From NCBI GenBank assembly GCA_010027845.1, contig RGUL01000013.1, positions 1-41,112 of the forward strand: a DNA stretch of 41,112 nt. The letters run 5' to 3'. The position numbers were made by a program, and so were the translations under genes. A model generated the notes under the pieces. The model saw nothing but the letters and a program-made list of their open reading frames with translations. It did not search any database and was not told the origin of the DNA. The DNA is from Gammaproteobacteria bacterium (GTDB lineage Bacteria; Pseudomonadota; Gammaproteobacteria; Steroidobacterales; Steroidobacteraceae). Positions 34,712-41,112 of the stretch are shown in pieces (the first letter of the stretch is position 1; each line of letters begins with the position of its first letter).

Positions 34712-35398
34712 ATGCTTCGTGCGCGCCGACAGCTGGCTTGGTTACTCGTACTCGCCGTATTGCTCGCGGTGCTCGCGAGCGCGCTCGGCCGTGCCGCGCA
34801 AGCGGGCGACGAAGAACAACCGAGCGTTGCGACCGTGCGTGCGCGTGCGTCGAATCCGATCGCGGGTGAGCGTCTCTATGCGATTTGCGCAGCGTGTCAC
34901 GGCACCGAAGGTGGTGGTCGGGTGGCCGGCGAGATACCGGTGATCGCCGGTCAGCATCCCGGAGTTTTGATTCGCCAACTCGTCGCCTATCGCAACGGCG
35001 TGCGTTGGGACGTGCGCATGGAACACGCGGCGCAGATTCGTCGTCTCGGTGATGCGCAAGCGATCGCCGACGTGGCTGCGTACGTCGCACGCCTTCCGAC
35101 ACCACTCGGTAATCAACGCGGGGCAGGTCAAAATCTCAATATCGGTGCGAACATTTACGATCGACGTTGCCGCAACTGCCATGGCGCGGCAGGCGAGGGC
35201 AGTGCGGTGCGCGACGTACCGCGTCTCGCCGCCCAACATTACGGCTACCTACGCCGTCAATTCTTCGATGTACTCGAGCACCGACGCCCCGAGCTCGAGG
35301 CATCGCATTCGGCCGCGATGCAAGGACTCGATCGCGACGCCATCGATGGCATCGCCGATCGACTGTCGCGCTTCAAGCCTGCAAAAAATTCGCGATGA
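34712..35398 (+). CDS. Dihaem cytochrome c (c4-like)
   Basis: A 228-residue exported cytochrome. A long hydrophobic N-terminal segment, LAWLLVLAVLLAVLASALG, acts as signal or anchor and ends near AAQAGD. Two haem c attachment motifs, CAACH near residue 59 and CRNCH near residue 154, lie in two repeats of about 90 residues with PVIAGQHPGVLIRQLVAYRNG and PRLAAQHYGYLRRQFFDVLEH, the pattern of c4-type cytochromes. It likely carries electrons in the periplasm towards a terminal oxidase or accepts them from a periplasmic dehydrogenase. Its last 26 bp overlap the convergent alpha/beta hydrolase. It may serve the neighbouring catabolic cluster, but that is inference. Confidence 0.9.
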   Translation: MLRARRQLAWLLVLAVLLAVLASALGRAAQAGDEEQPSVATVRARASNPIAGERLYAICAACHGTEGGGRVAGEIPVIAGQHPGVLIRQLVAYRNGVRWDVRMEHAAQIRRLGDAQAIADVAAYVARLPTPLGNQRGAGQNLNIGANIYDRRCRNCHGAAGEGSAVRDVPRLAAQHYGYLRRQFFDVLEHRRPELEASHSAAMQGLDRDAIDGIADRLSRFKPAKNSR

Positions 35399-36227
35399 CG
35401 GTGACGTATTCGGCGGCACGCGCCGGAATCAGCAGCGGATGCGCACCCGGAAATTCATGGCTCACGTGCGTGGCGAGTCGTGCCAGTGCTGCGTCGTGAC
35501 CGACCCGCAAGACTTCACGTTCCGCGGTGAGCGCGAGCACCCGTGAGCTGATCAACGGCCAGCGCGCGAGTGCGTCATAAGTCGCAAGCCCACCCGGTTT
35601 GCCGGATCCCGGTTCGATGAAGTTACGGATCGGCGCGAAGCCCATTTGCAGATAGTCGGCCATGTACGCGTAGTGCACGGCAAAATTTTCGACGGTCGGG
35701 CGATAATCTGGATTCCATTCGTGCAAAAAGCGCTCGGTCATGCGCCACACGAAGCGCTCGTGCTGACCATCTTCGGTCCATTTCGGCGAAAGATCGGCGA
35801 AGCTCGCCATGAGTGCCGCGAATTGTTCGCGAGTCAGCGTCGGCGAGCCATCAAGCACGATGCGTGGCCAGCGTTGCGGCTCGGCGATCGCCATCTCAGC
35901 GACCACCGCTGCCGATAAATGTCCGCCGCAAAGAAATCCGCGCGTCACGCCGCCTAGCCGATGCAGCGCGATTGCGAGTTCTTCACCCATCTGCGCGCAA
36001 CTCCAGCCGGCCGTGCGCTTGTGCGAATTGCCGTACCCCGGAATATCGAATGCGAGTACGCGAAAGCCGCGTAACGCGAAGAGCGGCATCAGATGTTCGT
36101 ATTGCCGTCCGTTGGAGGGCGCCCAGTGCAGTAGCACGAGCGGCATGCCTGCACCCAGTTCACGGTAGTGGATTTGACCGTGTGTGCCATCCACGTACCC
36201 GCAGCGGATGTGATCCGCGGTCACCAT
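35373..36227 (-). CDS. Alpha/beta hydrolase with atypical nucleophile elbow
   Basis: A 284-residue alpha/beta-hydrolase-fold protein: PLVLLHWAPSNGRQYEHLMPLFALRGFRV, the strand DIPGYGNSHKR, then RGFLCGGHLSAAVVAEMA where G-x-S-x-G is expected, a probable acid in IVLDGSPTL or later in LTAERE, and a histidine in FPGAHPLLI. At the elbow the serine is replaced by His103 (codon 35919-35921) and the last Gly by Ser. It may act by another mechanism, use a neighbouring residue, or be non-hydrolytic. It overlaps the start of the aldehyde dehydrogenase's end by 7 bp, so they are co-transcribed. Substrate unknown. Confidence 0.85.
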   Translation of the reverse strand: MVTADHIRCGYVDGTHGQIHYRELGAGMPLVLLHWAPSNGRQYEHLMPLFALRGFRVLAFDIPGYGNSHKRTAGWSCAQMGEELAIALHRLGGVTRGFLCGGHLSAAVVAEMAIAEPQRWPRIVLDGSPTLTREQFAALMASFADLSPKWTEDGQHERFVWRMTERFLHEWNPDYRPTVENFAVHYAYMADYLQMGFAPIRNFIEPGSGKPGGLATYDALARWPLISSRVLALTAEREVLRVGHDAALARLATHVSHEFPGAHPLLIPARAAEYVTVIANFLQA

Positions 36228-37717
36228 GTCATCGAGATTCCTTTGGTTTTGAGATACGGCTCGAGACCCTCCTTACCGAATTCGCGACCCCAGCCGGACT
36301 GCTTGTTGCCACCGAACGGCATCGCAGGATCGATCGCCGCATGCATGTTGACGCTGACCTGACCCGAGTCGATTTTTCGCACCATTTGCATCGCGATGCC
36401 GAGATCGCGCGTCCACACGCTGCCCGATAGACCGTAGATTGTGGAGTTCGCTTCGCGCGCGATGCGATCGAGATCGTTATCTCCGAATGTCTGCACGCAC
36501 AACACCGGACCGAAGATCTCGTTCTTCACCGGCGTCATTTCGCTGCTCATGTGCGTGAGCACGGTCGGCTCGAAGAAATATCCTGGGCGATTCGGCGACG
36601 TGCCACCGCAAACCAGTTCGCCGCCCTCGCGTTTGCCGGCATCGACGAATCCTGCGACCCGATCGCGTTGTTTGGCGGAAATCAATGGACCGAACTCGGA
36701 GCTCGGATCGAGTCCCGGCCCGAGTTTCATGCTCTTCGCGATCGCGGCGATCCCCTCGACGACTTTATCGTGAATCTTCTCGTGTACGAAAAGACGGGTG
36801 CCGGCCATGCAGTTTTGGCCTTGCAAGAAGAAGCAAGCGCGCGCTGCACCCGGAATCACCTGATCGAGATCGGCGTCCGGAAACACGACCACCGGCGATT
36901 TGCCGCCGAGTTCCAGCGTGACTTTTTTGAGGTTACCTGCAGCCGCTTTGACGATCGCACGGCCGACTTCGGTCGAACCCGTGAATGCGATCTTATCGAT
37001 GCCCGGATGCGCAGCGAGTGCAGCACCGGCGTCGGCGCCGTAACCGTTGACGATGTTGATCACACCATCGGGCACACCGGCTTCTTGGCAAATTTCGGCG
37101 AGTCGCATCGCAGTCAGTGGCGTGAGTTCGGCGGGTTTCAAAACCAAGGTGCAACCGGTGGCGAGCGCTGGTGCGATTTTGAGCATCACCATCGGCAGCG
37201 GCGAATTCCACGGCGTGATCGCACCGACGACGCCGATCGGTTCACGCAAGGTGAACGAAATCACTTCGTTCGGCGGCTTGCCTTGCGGTGCAGCGGGAAT
37301 CGTCGCACCCTCGATTTTGGTCGGCCAGCCAGCGTAATAGCGAAAGAATTCCGGCACCACCATGCCACACACGTATTGCGCGAGCGGCGTCGGCAAACCG
37401 TTGTCGAGAATTTCAAGTTCGAATAATTGTTGGAAGTTCGCTTGCACGAGATCGGCGATCTTCCAAAGAATGACGCTGCGTTGTGCAGCGGTGAACTTGC
37501 TCCACGGACCCTCGAACGCAGCGCGGGCCGCTTTGACGGCCAGGTCGATTTCATGAGCGTCGCCGGCGGCACAACTCGCGATTTTTTCGCCGCTCGCCGG
37601 ATCGTGTACGTCGAAGCTACGGCCGGACGCCGATTGCACCCAGCGACCGCCGATGAAGTGACCGTGTCGACGGTGCAGGAAATCGAGCGTGGCGGGTGAT
37701 AGGTTGGTGAGGCTCAT
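36221..37717 (-). CDS. Aldehyde dehydrogenase, NAD(P)+
   Basis: A 498-residue aldehyde dehydrogenase of the betaine/phenylacetaldehyde-like group. Landmarks are GHFIGGRWVQSASGRSFDVHDPA, EPIGVVGAITPWNSPLPMVML, TLVLKPAELTPLTAMRLAE, FTGSTEVGRAIV, the glutamate segment VTLELGGKSPVVVFPDADLD, the catalytic cysteine in FLQGQNCMAGTRLFV, and EIFGPVLCVQTFGD. ATG 37717 is preceded by GGGAGA at good spacing; an in-frame extension to 38206 runs antisense through the next gene. It is divergent from the FAD oxidoreductase and likely oxidises an intermediate of the same pathway. Confidence 0.92.
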   Translation of the reverse strand: MSLTNLSPATLDFLHRRHGHFIGGRWVQSASGRSFDVHDPASGEKIASCAAGDAHEIDLAVKAARAAFEGPWSKFTAAQRSVILWKIADLVQANFQQLFELEILDNGLPTPLAQYVCGMVVPEFFRYYAGWPTKIEGATIPAAPQGKPPNEVISFTLREPIGVVGAITPWNSPLPMVMLKIAPALATGCTLVLKPAELTPLTAMRLAEICQEAGVPDGVINIVNGYGADAGAALAAHPGIDKIAFTGSTEVGRAIVKAAAGNLKKVTLELGGKSPVVVFPDADLDQVIPGAARACFFLQGQNCMAGTRLFVHEKIHDKVVEGIAAIAKSMKLGPGLDPSSEFGPLISAKQRDRVAGFVDAGKREGGELVCGGTSPNRPGYFFEPTVLTHMSSEMTPVKNEIFGPVLCVQTFGDNDLDRIAREANSTIYGLSGSVWTRDLGIAMQMVRKIDSGQVSVNMHAAIDPAMPFGGNKQSGWGREFGKEGLEPYLKTKGISMTW

Positions 37718-37856
37718 CGGACGATCTCCCAGGCGATGTTTTTCAGCATCGTACAAGGCCGTCCGCACCGGCAACTCCTGCACCGGTCGACGACGACCGA
37801 TCAGCGGGCATGGTTCGGTTGAGCCACCGACTTCGCCCGGGTAGTCTGCAACACAC
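37718..37856. promoter_or_regulatory. Divergent promoter region of the right-end catabolic cluster
   Basis: A 139-bp gap, the longest in the window. For the FAD oxidoreductase the best promoter is TTGAGC (37819-37824), 17-bp spacer, TAGTCT (37842-37847), 9 bp before ATG 37857. For the aldehyde dehydrogenase, TACGAT (37753-37748) is a candidate -10. GCACCGG is repeated directly at 37765-37771 and 37780-37786, and ACCGG/CCGGT (37767-37771, 37783-37787) is a short inverted repeat; either could be an operator, but both are weak. No regulator gene is adjacent. Confidence 0.5.
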
Positions 37857-39278
37857 ATGATCACGTCCGAAGTCGAGGTCGCGCCGGCACTGCTGCCGCC
37901 GACTGCAGCGAACTTTTCCGCCCACGTCTCCGTGCTTGTCGTCGGTGGCGGTGGTTGCGGCCTAACGGCTGCGCTCGCGGCACACCAGGGTGGCGCCGAA
38001 GTATTGGTGCTCGAGCGTGACGCTTCGGCGCTCGGTACGACGGCGATGTCGACGGGTTTGATTCCGGCAGCCGGTACGCGCGCGCAGGCCGCTAAAGGTA
38101 TCGTCGACACGCCCGAAATCTTCGCAGCCGACATCTTGAAAAAAACGCGCGGCGAGACCGACCCCGCGATCGCGCTCGAACTCGCGCGCGCTTCGGCACG
38201 CACCATCGAATGGTTGATCGACGATCACCACGTGCCACTCACGCTGGTCGACAGTTTTCTGTATCCGGGGCATTCAGTGAAGCGTATGCACGGTACGCCG
38301 AATCGCACCGGCGCCGAACTCATGGGCGCGTTATCTGCCGCCTGCGATCGACGCGGGATCGACATACTCACCGAAGCTCTCGTCACGACCCTATTCGCCG
38401 ATCACAGCGGACGCGTTTGCGGTGTCCGGGTGGAGCGCCCCGACGGCACGCACGAAGATTTGTCTTGCGATGCGTTGATTCTCGCGTGCTGTGGCTTCGC
38501 GGGTAACGATGCGATGGTGCGCGAGTTCATTCCCGAAATCGAAGGCGCGACTTTCTTCGGTCACCCGGGCAACAAGGGCGATGCGATCCGATTCGGTCGT
38601 GCGCTCGGTGCGGCGATCGCCGATATTCACAGCTATCAAGGTCACGGCGGGCTCGCCGCGGGTCGCGGTATTCCAATTCTTTGGCCGCTGATCATGGAGG
38701 GCGGCGTTCAAGTCAACGTACACGGTGAACGATTTTCGAATGAAGCGCGCGGCTACTCCGAGCAAGCGGTCGACGTCGTCGCGCAGCCGGGTCACGTCGC
38801 CTGGGATATCTACGACGCGCGCTTGCACACGTTGATGACGGAGTTCGACGACTACCGTGATGCGATCGAAGGCCGCGCGTTGCTCACGGCCGACAGCATC
38901 GCCGAGCTCGCGCGCTCGGCCGGCATCGACGTGGCGGGACTCGAACGCACTATGAGTACGGTTGCCGCGTGTGTACGCGGCGAGCGCAGCGACCCCTTCG
39001 GTCGCGACTTCACCGGTAAACCGGAGTTGCGTTCACCGTACTATGCCGTCAAGGTGACGGGTGCCTTGTTTCATACCCAAGGCGGGCTGGTGGTCGACGG
39101 GCGCGCTCGAGTGCTGCGTCCGGACGGCACGCCGTTTCCGAATTTATTCGCCGGCGGTGGTGCGGCGCGCGGCATCTCGGGCCCGTCGAGTTGGGGCTAC
39201 ATGGCCGGTAACGGATTGTTGACGGCGACGACCTTCGGACGTCTCGCCGGTGAAACTGCCGCAACAGCGGCGCGCTGA
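37857..39278 (+). CDS. FAD-dependent oxidoreductase (fumarate-reductase / ketosteroid-dehydrogenase-like)
   Basis: A 473-residue flavoprotein of the FAD_binding_2 class. After about 22 residues the dinucleotide motif VSVLVVGGGGCGLTAALAAHQGGAEVLVLER is clear, then GTTAMSTGLIPAAGT, FGHPGNKGDAIRFGRALGAA, VNVHGERFSNEARGYSEQAV, FHTQGGLVVDGRARVLRPDG and LFAGGGAARGISGPSSWGYMAGNGLL at the C-terminus. These are shared by flavocytochrome fumarate reductases, urocanate reductases and 3-ketosteroid dehydrogenases, which move hydride between FAD and a C=C next to a carbonyl. There is no haem domain or signal peptide. The substrate is not decided. The symporter follows 21 bp downstream. Confidence 0.9.
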   Translation: MITSEVEVAPALLPPTAANFSAHVSVLVVGGGGCGLTAALAAHQGGAEVLVLERDASALGTTAMSTGLIPAAGTRAQAAKGIVDTPEIFAADILKKTRGETDPAIALELARASARTIEWLIDDHHVPLTLVDSFLYPGHSVKRMHGTPNRTGAELMGALSAACDRRGIDILTEALVTTLFADHSGRVCGVRVERPDGTHEDLSCDALILACCGFAGNDAMVREFIPEIEGATFFGHPGNKGDAIRFGRALGAAIADIHSYQGHGGLAAGRGIPILWPLIMEGGVQVNVHGERFSNEARGYSEQAVDVVAQPGHVAWDIYDARLHTLMTEFDDYRDAIEGRALLTADSIAELARSAGIDVAGLERTMSTVAACVRGERSDPFGRDFTGKPELRSPYYAVKVTGALFHTQGGLVVDGRARVLRPDGTPFPNLFAGGGAARGISGPSSWGYMAGNGLLTATTFGRLAGETAATAAR

Positions 39279-39299
39279 ATTTTTTAGGGGGAACGATTG

Positions 39300-40646
39300 A
39301 TGACGACTGATAACGGCACTAATGCCAATCCGGGTTGGCGACTGCATTTCGGTTGGGGTATCGGCACGCTCGGGGCGTCCATGCTCTTGAACAGCTTCGC
39401 TGCGCTGCAACTCTTTTATCTGACTAACGTACTCGGTATCGCGATCGCCACAGCGTCGTTGGTGTTGTTCGCAGCCAAAATTTGGGATTGGATCGCGAAC
39501 CCGTTGATGGGCTGGATTAGTGACCGTACACAAACTCGCTGGGGGCGTCGCCGACCGTATTTACTACTCGGCGGGCTGGTTGCCGGCGGTGCCTTCATCG
39601 TGTTTTTCACTTCGGCAATCACGCCGGTGTCGCAATCTTTGGTATTGGTCACATTGTCGCTGGCGCTGGTCGGCACCGGCTACACGATTTTCAACGTGCC
39701 GTACATGGCGATGCCCTCGGAGCTCGTCGACGATTACAAAGAGCGCACCAAGATGATCTCTTGGCGCGTGTTCTTCATCGGTATCGGCACCATGATCGGT
39801 GTCTCGACGCAGCGCATGGCCGAGTTGCTCGGTAACGGACCCGAGGGCTATGCACGCATGGCAGCCTACGTCGGTATCGGTATTCTGCTCTTCATGGCTT
39901 GGAGTTTCTTCGGCACCGCCGGCGGCCGCACGTACGTGCGTGACAAACAATCGGTGTCTTTTTTCGAGCAGTTGCGCCTCGGACTACAAAACAAGCCGTT
40001 CGCTGCATTGCTCGGTACCAAGTTTACGCAACTTTTCGGTCTTTTCACCTCGACGGCGATGAGTATCTTTGTCGTCAAATACGTGCTCGGCAAAGATAAT
40101 CCCGGCGAATGGATGATCCTGTTCACGGCCGTGAGTTTCGTCGCGCAGACGATCTCGATCCCGGCGTGGACTTGGATGACCAAGCGATACGAAAAGCGTG
40201 CGACCTACATGATCGCCACGATGGTGTTCAGTATCGCCTCGTTGTCGTGGTTGGTGGCGAGCCCGCAGGAGACCGTGACCTTCTTCTGCGCGCGAGCGCT
40301 CATCAAAGGTTTCGCTGCCGGCGGTTTGTTGTTGATGGGTCAGTCGATGCTGCCCGACACCATCGAATACGATTTTCGTAAAACCGGTTTGCGACGCGAG
40401 GGCGTGTTCTCCGGGCTATACAGCATCGTCGAAAAAGTGGCCTCGAGTTTCGCGCCGACGCTCCTCGGACTCGGCTACGCCTGGTTCGGCTTTCAATCGA
40501 AAGCACCGACGCAGACCGTCGAAGCGATCGACGGCATCCGTTATTGCGCGGCCTTCCTGCCGTGTTTCTACTTCGCGATCTCGATGATCCCGTTGTATTT
40601 CTACCGACTCACCGAGCGCGAACTGAAGGCGACCGGCAATCCCTAA
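39300..40646 (+). CDS. GPH-type MFS cation symporter
   Basis: A 448-residue inner-membrane transporter of the glycoside-pentoside-hexuronide (MelB-like) group. The N-terminal LGASMLLNSFAALQLFYLTNVLGI and the loop DRTQTRWGRRRPYLLLGG are hallmarks; NVPYMAMPSELVDDYKERTKMISWR and LIKGFAAGGLLLMGQSMLPDTIEYD further support the call. Family members import sugars or other organic acids with Na+ or H+. ATG 39300 has AGGGGG 8 bp upstream; the TTG at 39297 is discounted. It shares a transcript with the FAD oxidoreductase and ends in a strong terminator. Together with the TonB receptor it suggests uptake of a specific compound. Confidence 0.9.
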   Translation: MTTDNGTNANPGWRLHFGWGIGTLGASMLLNSFAALQLFYLTNVLGIAIATASLVLFAAKIWDWIANPLMGWISDRTQTRWGRRRPYLLLGGLVAGGAFIVFFTSAITPVSQSLVLVTLSLALVGTGYTIFNVPYMAMPSELVDDYKERTKMISWRVFFIGIGTMIGVSTQRMAELLGNGPEGYARMAAYVGIGILLFMAWSFFGTAGGRTYVRDKQSVSFFEQLRLGLQNKPFAALLGTKFTQLFGLFTSTAMSIFVVKYVLGKDNPGEWMILFTAVSFVAQTISIPAWTWMTKRYEKRATYMIATMVFSIASLSWLVASPQETVTFFCARALIKGFAAGGLLLMGQSMLPDTIEYDFRKTGLRREGVFSGLYSIVEKVASSFAPTLLGLGYAWFGFQSKAPTQTVEAIDGIRYCAAFLPCFYFAISMIPLYFYRLTERELKATGNP

Positions 40647-40686
40647 GCTGCCGCGGGCGTAGCAGCTCGAAAAGTAGCAGGCTAAA

Positions 40687-40715
40687 AAAAAGCCCGGACG
40701 ATGTCCGGGCTTTTT
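40687..40715. terminator. Bidirectional intrinsic terminator
   Basis: AGCCCGGAC (40691-40699) and GTCCGGGCT (40703-40711) form a 9-bp GC-rich stem with the three-base loop GAT, extended by A-run (from 40684) and T-run (40711-40715), so it can end transcription from both directions. It separates the symporter gene from the convergent TonB receptor gene. It is the only clear intrinsic terminator I see in the window. Confidence 0.92.
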
Positions 40716-40748
40716 CTTTGTAGCGGCCGTGAGGCGCTGCAAGTGGTG

Positions 40749-41112
40749 TCAGTCCATCTTGTAGTTGAACGTCACCATGTATTCCCGCGGGCGCATCGGG
40801 ATGAAGCCACCGAGGAAGCCGCGGCTACCGGTGGGGATCGTGCTGTTGTTCGTGAAGTTCTTGACCGCGAAACGCGTGTTCCAGTTCTTCGAGAACGCGA
40901 GTTGCACGAACGCATTGCCTTGACCGAAACCTTTGACCTTGAAGTCGTTCGTGGCCGAAGTCAGATAGTCGGCGGTGTAGAACCAGTCTGCACCGAGCGA
41001 CACACGACCGACGTGCGAGTCGACGCCGTACTCGAAGCCTGCGTTGTACGAGTAATCCGGCACCTGCGGCGGTGACGGGTTGACGCCGTAGTCACGCAGC
41101 GCGTTCGCCGGC
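40749..41112 (-). CDS. TonB-dependent outer-membrane receptor, C-terminal part
   Basis: The last 120 or so residues of a TonB-dependent receptor; the 5' part is beyond the right edge and the frame stays open to it. The visible part alternates hydrophobic and polar residues in beta-strand fashion: YNAGFEYGVDSHVGRVSLG, GADWFYTADYLTSATNDFK, NAFVQLAFSKNWNTRFAVKN, then the conserved plug-proximal LGGFIPMRPREYMVTFNYKMD near the end. The RPREYMV segment and an R/K-N-F-T-N block are typical of receptors for plant-derived or aromatic compounds in sphingomonad-like genomes. The chain ends in Asp after an aromatic strand. Ligand unknown; the terminator lies just downstream. Confidence 0.9.
   Translation of the reverse strand, partial: PANALRDYGVNPSPPQVPDYSYNAGFEYGVDSHVGRVSLGADWFYTADYLTSATNDFKVKGFGQGNAFVQLAFSKNWNTRFAVKNFTNNSTIPTGSRGFLGGFIPMRPREYMVTFNYKMD

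Noticed and set aside
36551-37426. 291-codon open frame on the + strand
   Set aside because: Antisense shadow of the aldehyde dehydrogenase with no recognisable domain or ribosome site.
37718-38206. N-terminal extension of the aldehyde dehydrogenase to 661 codons
   Set aside because: The extension crosses the promoter gap and runs antisense to the FAD oxidoreductase; a good ribosome site precedes ATG 37717 and the family start matches there.

Overview
The window is a gene-dense, GC-rich chromosomal segment of a Gram-negative bacterium, most likely a free-living gammaproteobacterium. The evidence is gammaproteobacterial-style housekeeping genes (pyrE, xthA, trmB, kup, uup, rhlE, an E. coli glyU-like tRNA-Gly), a TonB-dependent receptor, lipoprotein and Tat signals, and several catabolic oxidoreductases. 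A Nevskiales/Steroidobacter-like lineage would fit, but nothing here fixes the taxonomy. I see no insertion sequence, phage gene, CRISPR array, rRNA or clear transferred island. No stretch longer than about 140 bp lacks a gene.

Left part (1-15.5 kb). A leftward operon pyrE-gabD-MFS-LLM oxidoreductase (3912 to 1) is divergent from a rightward operon xthA-ampG-Rieske-marC (3930-6916), separated by only 17 bp. Then come trmB (-), a cytosolic dienelactone hydrolase (+), a lipoprotein-amn pair (-), phzF and a DUF3297 gene (+), tRNA-Gly(CCC), a six-repeat exported protein co-transcribed with a paiB-like gene (-), a GNAT acetyltransferase and kup (+), and a PadR/PspC pair (-) whose promoter carries a clear palindromic operator.

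Middle (15.5-28.3 kb). A long rightward run of tightly spaced or overlapping genes encodes a DUF502 membrane protein, a FadB/FadJ-like beta-oxidation enzyme, its thiolase, an exported SOUL haem-binding protein, an exported amidohydrolase, a Tat-type dienelactone hydrolase and the ABC-F ATPase Uup. It is followed by rhlE, which overlaps a convergent SUI1/YciH gene by 128 bp, then an exported protein fusing a CpcT/CpeT-like domain to a cyclophilin, and a FAD monooxygenase.

Right part (28.3-41.1 kb). This holds a zinc alcohol dehydrogenase, a hotdog thioesterase, acetolactate synthase small and large subunits placed divergently instead of in one operon, molybdate modB-modC without an adjacent modA, glyoxalase I and a dihaem cytochrome c. 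It ends in a probable catabolic cluster: alpha/beta hydrolase with an atypical nucleophile elbow, aldehyde dehydrogenase, FAD-dependent oxidoreductase, GPH-type symporter and the C-terminal end of a TonB-dependent receptor. Its substrate is unknown.

General style. Same-strand genes commonly overlap by 4 bp (ATGA/GTGA). Convergent genes meet with overlapping or touching stops and almost no intrinsic terminators; one clear terminator is at 40687-40715. Many first genes have a -10-like hexamer (TAGAAT, TATACT, TATAAT) only 5-10 bp before the start codon, which points to frequent leaderless mRNAs. The features most worth a second look are the CpcT-cyclophilin fusion, the rhlE/sui1 antisense overlap, the 16-residue repeat protein, the compact bidirectional promoters, and the right-end catabolic cluster with its odd hydrolase.
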